This document shows, in pieces, positions 56,304-64,000 of a stretch of DNA of 64,000 bases. A model generated the notes under the pieces. It saw only the letters and a list, made by a program, of their open reading frames with translations. It did not search any database and had not been told where the DNA came from. Every line of letters starts with the position of its first letter. The stretch's first letter is position 1. The translations under genes were made by a program, and so were the position numbers. Source of the stretch: Delphinapterus leucas (Eukaryota > Chordata > Mammalia > Artiodactyla > Monodontidae); assembly GCF_002288925.2 (NCBI RefSeq), contig NW_022098004.1:9901980-9965979 (forward strand), read 5' to 3'.

Positions 56304-56873
56304 GGCTTCCCTGGAGGCAGAGTCATTAAGAAGCCGCCTGCCTTGGGCTTCCCTGGTGGCGCAGGGGTTGAGAGTCCGGCTGCCGATGCAGGGCACACGG
56401 GTTCGTGCCCCGGTCCGGGAAGATCCCACATGCCGCGGAGCGGCTGGGCCCGTGAGCCATGGCCGCTGAGCTTGCGCGTCCGGAGCCTGTTCTCCACAAC
56501 AGGAGAGGCCACAACAGTGAGAGGCCCGCGTACCGCAAAAAAAAAAAAAAAAAGAATCCACCTGCCAATGCAGGGGACATGGGTTCGAGCCCTGGTCCGG
56601 GAAGATCCCACATGCCACAGAGCAACTAAGCCCATGCACCACAACTACTGAGCCTGCGCTCTAGAGCCTGCGAGCCACAACTACTGAGCCCGTGTGCCAC
56701 AACTACTGAAGCCTGCGTGCCTAGAGCCCGTGCTCCGCAAGAGAAGCCACCGCAATGAGAAGCCCGCGCACCGCAACGAAGAGCAGCTCTAGCTCGCCGC
56801 AACTAGAGAAAGCCCGCGCGCAGCAACGAAGACCCAATGCAGCCAAAAATAAATAAATAAAATTTAAAAAAAA
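56304..56873 (+). mobile_element. CHR SINE, long form, split by another SINE
   Basis: Head 56304-56342, body 56552-56873. Outer target duplication AGAAATCAGGATTAC / AGAAATCAAGATTAC at 56289-56303 and 56874-56888, one mismatch. Box A region is degenerate (GGAGGCAGAGTCATTAAG). Antisense to WWOX. Confidence 0.93.
56343..56551 (+). mobile_element. CHR SINE, short (CD-like) form, nested
   Basis: Full short form inserted in the head of a long-form SINE. Target duplication AAGAAGCCGCCTGCC / AAGAATCCACCTGCC at 56328-56342 and 56552-56566. Same direction as its host. Confidence 0.95.
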
Positions 56874-56888
56874 AGAAATCAAGATTAC

Positions 56889-57370
56889 TTTTAAGTAAAT
56901 GCTCTTGATTTTAACATGTCAGCAGTTAATCTAAAACAAAACAGAAAACACCACAGGTCATTTCTGCGCGGACCAAACAAATCACCTGGGGGCCAGATCC
57001 AGGCTACAGACCCCAGTTTCCCCTGTGTCCTGATTGGGAGGCTCTACTCTCGACCAAATGGCCCCCAGCTAAGGGAATGAGCAAGTGTGAGATGGTCCCC
57101 CTCCCTTAATCACTGTCACGTGATATGAAGTCACTCAGCGGCACTACAGTGAGGCCCGGACATTTAGACACCATCCTGTTTCAGACAAACCCCGAATGGA
57201 GGACAAGAGGCATCGTACGGCTGCTCCCAAACTCAGAACGCCGAGGCACAGGACCAGACTTTTTCTAGAAAAAAAAAAATCACCCAGCCCAAAGAAACAG
57301 GTAGGGGAGAGGTGGGGTGGGGACAGAGACTTCAATGCTGCAGGTGAAGAGTGCTTAGAGATAATCCATC
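56889..57370. other. Unique intronic sequence
   Basis: No feature recognised. Confidence 0.4.
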
Positions 57371-57371
57371 C

Positions 57372-57785
57372 CCTTCTGAGGTTCCTGAGGAGTGGCCCCC
57401 AAAGATGCCCACATCCGAGTCCCTGGGACCTGTGAATGTCACCCTACATGGTAGGGGGGACTCTGCAAACGTGATGAAGGTCTTGAGATGGGGAGATTAC
57501 ACTGGCAGATCCCGGTGGACCCCAGGTGATGAAAACCGTTGTCGTAAGAGGGAGACTTGTCTGCACAAGAGGAGAAGGTGGTGTGACGGGGGAGTGACAC
57601 GCTTCGAAGGTCGAGGAAACATCCACAGGCCAAGCTTCTAAAAAGGTGAGGAAACAGACTCTCCCCCGAGAGCCTCCAGAAGGAGCCGGCCCTGCCAACA
57701 ACCTGGCTTCAGCCGGTAAGACTGATTTCGGACTTCTGACCTGCAGAACGGCAAGCAAGCAAGTTGCTGCTGTGTTTAATAATTA
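57372..57785 (+). mobile_element. MLT1-like LTR, diverged
   Basis: GGGACCTGTGAATGTCACCC, AGATGGGGAGATTACACTGG, GAGCCTCCAGAAGGAGCCGG, GACTGATTTCGGACTTCTGACC (57719-57740), then CTGCAGAACGG, in the order of an old MaLR-type LTR. Confidence 0.7.
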
Positions 57786-58800
57786 AGTAAACGGGTAAGG
57801 AACATAACGACAGATGCACATGTGTGCCCTCAGGTAAGTGTAAGAGCCCCACGGTGATGACACACAAACACCACTGGTTTCCTCTGGTCAAGTCCCTCCC
57901 CAGTCAGGCCAACGGGCAATAAAAGAGAAACACAGGGCAAGCGGCCACAGCCAGGCTCCGTAGAGAAAGGCCCTCAGGCACAGAGACCGGCGGCTCCCAT
58001 CTCAGCTTTTTAGGCTGCAAGGAGGGTGTCGTTTGCCAAAAATCTGACTCTGCTCCCTGACTGAGACGTTTCCCCAGATGGATCTGTTAACACTGCTCTC
58101 TACCTTGCCAAACACTCAATGTGGTAACTGTACACGGACTTGGAATGGAAACTTCCTTTGCTAATAGATAAAGTTGTAATGGCATTTCTTTCCCTTTTTT
58201 TTTTTTTCTTCCGGTAATGCCGCTTGGAATACAGTGATGATCTCTCAGCTGACAGAAGCTTCTCAAACCCAGCTGCTGAATGGAGAAGCCAGAGCCGCCC
58301 TCCTGTATGACACACCAGACAGAAAAACTGAAGGCAGTCAGCAGACCTTATACTGAGAAACGCAAAAAGTGTTGAGATTCATCCTTACAGCCATTGGTGG
58401 CTACCACAGGAGAATCTCTCCGTTTGAAAGAGATTATTTTCACTCTCTTGCTTCGTGCAATCACAAGGAAAACAGCGTCCAGAATGGAGATGCTACTGGA
58501 AAATTTGTTAATGTTCCACAAGCCAAGAGCACCCAGTTCGCTCTCCCCATGTACATCTGTATTCGCTCGGCACTGTGAACAGAGGTGAGGAAGGGCCTGG
58601 ACAACTGAAGTAGAAGGCAACCAGAAAATGAGCTGTGCAAGAGCCAGCAACATTTTCACCTATGGAAACGCAGCACGACTGCAGCCCGGGGCCATTTCTG
58701 CCTCTGCAGAGGTGCCCTTCTTCTTACCCCAGGTTTCCGCTCCTGAGGAGCTGGCCAGCGGCACAGCCTGTCAGCCCCGGGTGGGACAGCATCCGTTAAT
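57786..58800. other. Unique intronic sequence
   Basis: No gene or repeat recognised. Open frames at 58348-58945 on both strands have no support. Confidence 0.4.
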
Positions 58801-58811
58801 ATTTCCTAGTC

Positions 58812-58936
58812 GGACTTCCCTGGTGGTCCAGTGGTTGGGACTCCACGCTTCCACTGCAGGGGACACGGGTTCGATCCCTGGTCGGGGAACTAAGATCCCG
58901 CATGCCACGTGGTGTGGCCAAAAACCACAACAAAAA
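58812..58936 (+). mobile_element. tRNA-Glu SINE, older CHR-related short type
   Basis: Head with GGTGGTCCAGTGGTTGGG and a well-kept box B GGTTCGATCCC, then GGGGAACTAAGATCCCGC and an A-rich tail. Exact 11 bp duplication ATTTCCTAGTC at 58801-58811 and 58937-58947. Antisense to WWOX. Confidence 0.93.
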
Positions 58937-58947
58937 ATTTCCTAGTC

Positions 58948-59263
58948 ATCACCACCAAATCCAGGGCCCAAGGCTCGACAAAGGTACTTGAAGTCTGGTT
59001 ACCTTTCTGAACCCTGGGGAAGACATTTGCTCATACCTCTCAGCGGGTCCTAACAAAAAAAGATCAAGAGATCCTACTGTATTCCATCCGTCATGGAATT
59101 AAATCACTCTCCTTCCTCCTCCATCTTCCAAACCTGAAGCCTCGTCCTGTAGGACGGCCTTTTCTGACAAGCGTTAGGTGATTTTTTTCCCCCAACTGCA
59201 AGCAACCACATAAAGTCTACTGGACTCTCCACTACTGCATGTGCACGTTGTTTTATCCTGACA
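58948..59263. other. Unique intronic sequence
   Basis: No feature recognised. Confidence 0.4.
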
Positions 59264-59278
59264 AAAGAGTGGGTGACA

Positions 59279-59847
59279 GCACCCCAGTGTTCACTGCAGC
59301 ACTGTTTACAATAGCCAAGACATGGAAGCAGCCGAAATGCCCATCGACAGAGGAGTGGATAAAGAAGATGTGGCACCTATATACAATGGGATGTTACTCA
59401 GCCATAGAAGAATGAAATAATGCCATTTGCAGCAACATGGATGCAACTAGAGATTATCATACAAAGTGAAGTCAGAGAAAGACAAATGTCATAGGATATC
59501 ACTTACATGTGGAATCTAAAAATGGTACAAATGAACTGATTTACAAAACAGAAATAGAGTCACAGATGCAGAAAACAAACTTACGGTTACCAAAGGCGAA
59601 AGGGGTGGGGATAAATTAGGAGATCGGGATTGACATATACACACTACTACACATAGAACAGATAACTAATAAGGACCTACTGTATAGCACACGGAACTCT
59701 ACTCAATATTCTGTAGTAACCTATATGGGAAAAGAATCTAAAAAAGAATAGATATATGTATATGTGTAAGTATAACTGATTCCCTTTGCTGTACACCTGA
59801 AACACAACGTTGTAAATCAGCTATACTCCAATATCAAATAAACAAAT
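59279..59847 (+). mobile_element. 5'-truncated L1 3' end
   Basis: ORF2 end (GTTCACTGCAGCACTG, TGGATAAAGAAGATGTGG) and 3' UTR (GGACCTACTGTATAGCAC, TTTGCTGTACACCTGAAAC). Exact 15 bp duplication AAAGAGTGGGTGACA at 59264-59278 and 59848-59862. Antisense to WWOX. Confidence 0.95.
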
Positions 59848-59862
59848 AAAGAGTGGGTGACA

Positions 59863-59975
59863 AAGTATGAGTCTCTTTATTTTACAGATGAGGAAAGGGA
59901 GGCTCGAGATAGCTAAGTGACAGGCCTTAGGTCACAAAAGGCCACCTGACTCGCAGCCAATTCTCCTCCTAACAC
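59863..59975 (-). repeat. MIR fragment
   Basis: Reverse MIR: TTTTACAGATGAGGAAAGGG, then AGGCCTTAGGTCACAAAAGG. Confidence 0.7.
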
Positions 59976-60615
59976 GTTCCCGTGGTCTCCAATAAAACCC
60001 ATCATACCTTTTGAAGTGCTGATAAAATTCTATTCACACACTGAGATGTTCTTCGGTAGTCTCAAGCGAATGGGACAGCTAAGCTGGACATTTATACTTA
60101 ATATTCCACGCAGTCCTATAAACCATCACAAACTCAAGTGAACCAGAGCTCTGATGCCAGACTTTTGGAATAAAGATGTTACTACGATGCATTCACTTCA
60201 GGTTTAATAGTTTTCCTTCCTTTTTTCCCCCAAGTTTAATAGATCTTTTTTTCCTCCTTGACTGCAAGAAAAATAACCTTTTTTTTTTTCCTTTCTTTCT
60301 TTCACTTGATTCTTTTTCCTGGATGCAGCTACCATCTGACCTCCAACCAAAAAATATCTAAATTGTTTCCTTTCATACCAAAGACAAGTAAACGCCTAAA
60401 ACAGTTATTGAGAAAGGTCGTTTTAGGACAAACTCACAGATATGACGGCAGCCTTTTGAGGATCCAAGAACCAGGAAGCCAGGAAAATACCAAACTAATG
60501 TCAGTAACTTGATCATCTTGCCTCCCATTCCCGAAATGACTACAGTTTACTAACTGCCTGTGGTGCGTGGCAGACAATTCCCTGGGCGCTCTGGAGTTCC
60601 CGTCTTTCACAACTG
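59976..60615. other. Unique sequence with T-rich part
   Basis: T-rich from 60210 to 60320; no gene recognised. Confidence 0.4.
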
Positions 60616-60618
60616 CGC

Positions 60619-61027
60619 AGGGACTTCCCTGGTGGCGCAGTGGTTAAGAATCTGCCTGCCAATACAGGGGACACAGGTTCGAGCCCTGGTCTGGGAAGAT
60701 CCCACGTGCCGCGGAGCAAAGAAGCCCATGCGCCACAACTACTGAGCCTGCGAGCCACAACTACGGAGCCCACATGCCACAACTACTGAAGCCCACACGC
60801 CTAGAGCCCGTGCTCCACAAGAGAAGCCACTGCGATGAGAAGCCCGCTCACCGCAATGAACGAAGAGTAGCTCCCGTTCGCTGCAACTAGAGAAAGCCCG
60901 CTTAGAGCAATAAAGACCCAACACAGCCAAAAATAAATAATATTTTTAAAAAAATTTTTTAAATAAAAAAGTATTTACAAAAATAAATATTTAAAAAAAA
61001 TTTTTAATAAAAAAGTATATTAAAAAA
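60619..61027 (+). mobile_element. CHR SINE, long form, with duplicated AT tail
   Basis: Long-form head and body, then about 90 bp of A/T that contains a repeated block (60934-60976 and 60982-61021). The possible duplication is AACTGCGC / AACTGTGC. Antisense to WWOX. Confidence 0.92.
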
Positions 61028-61039
61028 ACTGTGCGAAGT

Positions 61040-61160
61040 ACAAATAGTGTCCATGTTTCATAGATGCAAAACAAGCGCTCAGAGAAGGAAAGTAACTGGG
61101 CCCAAGTCACTCGATGAGTCGTGGCGGGGCCAGGTGTGGAAACTAGGTCACGTCTGCTTC
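61040..61160 (-). repeat. MIR fragment
   Basis: Reverse MIR: GCGCTCAGAGAAGGAAAGTAAC (61075-61096), then TGGGCCCAAGTCACTCGATG. Confidence 0.6.
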
Positions 61161-61739
61161 CTGAGTCCTGATCCCTTCCCCTGCACCCTGCTGCCTCTCC
61201 AGATAGAAACTACCTATCAAGCTTTCCCCTGTCAGCAGAGCTATTTTCAGCAGTGGTACAATTTCGCCACGCGGGAGCCAGGCTCATCAAATGAGATAAT
61301 GCGGAGAAAAGCTCTGAAGAGGGGTTACTACCATTAATAGAAGATCTGGGGGGAAATCTGCAAAACCCAAAGAACTGATTGACGCCTACTGCATTATCTT
61401 GGGACTCAACCTCCATCGTAAGCTGGCCGATTTTGAGTTTCCTGGGGTGCTCCCTCCTTAAATGCAGGTGTGAAGCAGCGGTGCCCATGATTTGTAGCTG
61501 GTGTAAGAGATAAGATATAGACTTAGAAGTTTTTAGTGAAGCAGACTGGGGAGCGAGGCCAACTTTCTTCTCACGAATTGCCTCTGGGTCACAAGATTGA
61601 ATGTGTACTTAAAGTAATAGACACTTTGAGATAAATTAACTTCTGAGACAAAGGGACATTTTGAAAATTAAATCTTGCCACATGAATCAAGCAATCAATT
61701 AGCAATCGATACATATCCAATAGTTACGCATGTAAGATG
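61161..61739. other. Unique intronic sequence
   Basis: No feature recognised. Confidence 0.4.
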
Positions 61740-62385
61740 GAAAGGCGATTCATAAAAGAATAAATACAAATGGCCAAACATCGGAAGAGCTGATCAATCT
61801 AATCATCAGAGACATGCAAATTTAAGGGATACTGTTTAAAAAATGCTAAATGCCAAGGCTGGCAAGGATGCAGGGCAAATGGGCGTTTCAATTGGTCCAA
61901 GTTTCCAGGGGTGTGGTTTGACAAAACAAACCAAGATTTTAAGATTAGGAAACAAATGCCCTGACTCAGCAATTCCAGTTCCAGAAAATAAAACTACAGA
62001 ATAGTCACGAATGGGTACAAACATTTAATTACAAAATGTTCACCTCCATTCCATGGCTATCAAAAAGCTGAAATCCACCCAAATGTGCTACAGAGGGAGA
62101 ATGGTTAGAACCATACAAGGTTATGCAACCACTTAAGCTGTTGTAGAATATTCTACGACAGGCAAAGATGCTCGTAACCACAGTTAAATAGAAAAATCAC
62201 AATAAAAGGGAATGTGAAAATGCTGAGAATCATATATGCTATATACTGACAGTTAATCCCGGTTGGCAATAATTTGGGGTGATTTTTTTTCCTTATCTGC
62301 ATTTATGTTTCTTTTTACTTTTCTGCATTTTCTAATTTTTCCGTAAGGAATACATGTTTTATAACAATAATAAATAATTCTAGCC
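61740..62385 (+). mobile_element. Old L1 (L1M type) 3' end
   Basis: CAGAGACATGCAAATTTAAG, AGGCTGGCAAGGATGCAGGG, CTGACTCAGCAATTCCAG, ATGGCTATCAAAAAGCTG, GTTATGCAACCACTTAAGC, TTCTGCATTTTCTAATTTTTCC (62321-62342) follow L1M order with broken frames. Antisense to WWOX. Confidence 0.75.
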
Positions 62386-62724
62386 TAACACCTGGAATTT
62401 ATGTGAGTTTGACAAATGCCAGCTTCCATTCCCCGTAATTCTTTCCCCAAATTTATTTTAAAATAACACCAAAGGGGAATTCAAGAGAGAAAGTGTCCGT
62501 GTACTAATCCAGGATCACCCAGCAGTTCAGAGATCACATCAGCCTCGCCCCTCCCAACAGGCACCACACTCAGCACACAGCCTGGCCCAGAGCAGGCTTT
62601 CGGAGATTCATTAAGATAAATTTGTTGATTTCAGACAGACTGGCTAAGCTGCTTGGGAAGAGCTTGGGCAGAACTGAGCACTATTCCTTGGAACAAGGCA
62701 GCAGCAAGGAGAAGGAAGAGGGCC
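62386..62724. other. Unique intronic sequence
   Basis: No firm feature. GCCTGGCCCAGAGCAGGC at 62580 could be an L2 or MIR scrap. Confidence 0.35.
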
Positions 62725-62890
62725 CCGGGCATGGAGTCCGAAGCTCTCTGCTCTACTTCTGTAGGCACCCACCGCTCAAGAGCTGTGTGGCCTCGGGCAA
62801 GTTACCTCGCCTCTCTGTGCTTTCACCCTAACTGGAGGTCAGGGTACCTGTGAGCACTGCGGCGAGAATTAAATAAGACAACAGGTACAG
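62725..62890 (+). repeat. MIR element
   Basis: Sense MIR: GAGCTGTGTGGCCTCGGGC, AAGTTACCTCGCCTCTCTGTG (62800-62820), then GAGAATTAAATAAGACAAC. Confidence 0.8.
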
Positions 62891-63399
62891 GATATTCGTG
62901 AATTCTAAAAAGCTATCAATATGAGACAAGATTACAGCGATCAATAAATAGTAATCTGGAATAATTAAGTACATTTCAGAGGTAAGGGTGAAAATGAAAA
63001 ATACGTTATTCGTTTTAACTTCAGTTTCCATACAACTACACAAGAAAGTTCTTTGATTCTGATTCTGTCCCTCTTTCCAGGGGATCATTTGTTCCAGCGA
63101 AAGGCCTGGTTCCACCCACCTTGCTAGTCCTCCCATCCTACCCTCGGGAGGAATATTAAACACACTGGAATGAGTCTCCCACACCCCATCTCACACACGT
63201 CGACACTCTCCACACACACCCCACCCCCTGCTGGAGCACACTGTCTTAGTTTTCCTTTCAGAGTCTAGGGAGGAGACCTTGACTTGCTTTCAGAGACAGC
63301 ACCATCTCAACGTGGCTTCTAACAAGAAGGATCCAGAAAACCAAGCAGCACAGCCTGGTAAACAAGTAACACAGATTTGAAACAATTAGATTCCAGCCC
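62891..63399. other. Unique intronic sequence
   Basis: No feature recognised; C/A-rich at 63180-63240. Confidence 0.4.
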
Positions 63400-64000
63400 T
63401 GTCACACAACTCATTAAATAGGAGGACACTTCCCATTTAGCTCATTTACGGCGGGGTGGGGAGGTGCAGATAAAGACCGGCCCTTCAAGAAATGCAGTGT
63501 TACATATTAAGCCAAAGGAATATCATAAATTCAGGCAAGAAACTCTGATGTTTGGAATTTACTTTTGATCAATATATCGGAGACTTAATTTAAGAGATCT
63601 TTGCAAGAAGGCCCTTCTACTGACACCCCCCCCCCGCCCACGACGTTATTCTGGAAAAGGCTGAGGACTCGAATCTGAACATTCTGTGTATAAATTGCAG
63701 AAAATTAAGAAAGGACGTGGGCTGTGTCAGTGTAAATGAGCGATGGTCAAGGGGGTTCCAACAGTTGGCACGCCTTTCATTACCAAGTCTGGAATAATTC
63801 CCGCAATAGCCATCTAGTTTTAACCATCTTTATTGGATAGACAAAGACCACATCTGTAAACGAACGAGCAAAATATTTTCACTCTGGTGAAGGAGTTTTT
63901 GCACTGTTACAAAAGTATATTCATAGTGCTTGCTGGCTCTTTCATGTTAAAGAGAGAAAAAAGTTGTTGAGAAAAAGAAGAATATATAATACATAAAAGT
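63400..64000. other. Candidate conserved noncoding element
   Basis: Repeat-free sequence with ACTTTTGATCAATATATCG, CTTAATTTAAGAGATC, GTCTGGAATAATTCCCGC, and CTAGTTTTAACCATC. A C11 run interrupts it at about 63626-63636. Texture only; not tested. Confidence 0.22.

Larger units (their letters stand above)
25472..64000 (-). other. WWOX: WWOX intron 4 (3' part)
   Basis: This side lies upstream of exon 5 in the direction of transcription and ends with the acceptor AG at 25472-25473. I looked for exon 4, expected as a 179 bp block ending in the first base of the TGANSGIG glycine codon, and did not find it, so exon 4 should lie beyond 64000. The 400 N gap at 28757-29156 could hide an exon of that size but is an unlikely place for it. 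Contents are interspersed repeats, one large inverted repeat and unique sequence. Confidence 0.8.

Noticed and set aside
57144..57641. Open frames of 64-96 codons around 57.4 kb
   Set aside because: They overlap an MLT1-like LTR and have no conserved peptide.
1..64000. CRISPR array, operon, phage or bacterial mobile island
   Set aside because: The regularly seen repeats are dispersed SINEs with their own target duplications; spacing is irregular and the DNA is vertebrate. No prokaryotic gene is present.

Overview
The window is nuclear DNA from a whale or dolphin and lies inside one very long gene. It contains more than twenty tRNA-Glu-derived SINEs of the CHR type. Ten or so are a short ~200 bp form resembling the cetacean 'CD' subfamily of CHR-2. 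The 3' ends of the L1 elements are of cetartiodactyl type. This points to Cetacea, probably a toothed whale; the species cannot be fixed from the sequence.

The only coding sequence I can support is one 107 bp exon on the minus strand at 25365-25471. It translates as part of the short-chain dehydrogenase domain of WWOX, and its length and phase match WWOX coding exon 5. The window is therefore read as WWOX sense = minus strand: 25472-64000 is the 3' part of intron 4 and 1-25364 is the 5' part of intron 5. No other exon, promoter or RNA gene was recognised.

Layout. 1-25 kb: intron 5 with CHR SINEs, MIR/L2 relics, L1 3' ends, a small Tc1/mariner-type element at ~12.1 kb, a G-rich tract on the gene strand at 8.3 kb, and unique stretches that look like conserved noncoding sequence. 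24.98-25.34 kb: a CHR SINE whose tail ends only ~24 bp from the exon 5 splice donor. 26.2-28.8 kb: a decayed old L1 ORF2 carrying two younger SINEs and ending in a 400-N assembly gap, with a GGGGA repeat on the far side. 30-50 kb: intron 4 with MLT1-type LTRs (two of them split by SINEs), MER5-like and other hAT relics, and L3/CR1 fragments. 52.5-53.6 kb: a ~315 bp inverted repeat with about 95% arm identity and a ~470 bp loop, then a 1.66 kb L1 insertion with a 22 bp target duplication. 56-61 kb: a SINE inside a SINE, an MLT1-like LTR, another L1 3' end, and a SINE with a duplicated AT-rich tail.

All eleven recognised L1 segments and 18 of 22 CHR SINEs are antisense to WWOX. Nothing in the window forms an operon, cassette or multi-gene system. 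The points most worth checking are the SINE beside the exon 5 donor, the long inverted repeat, the G-rich tracts and the unusually long L1 target duplication. Boundaries of old repeats are approximate, because no alignment or repeat database was used.
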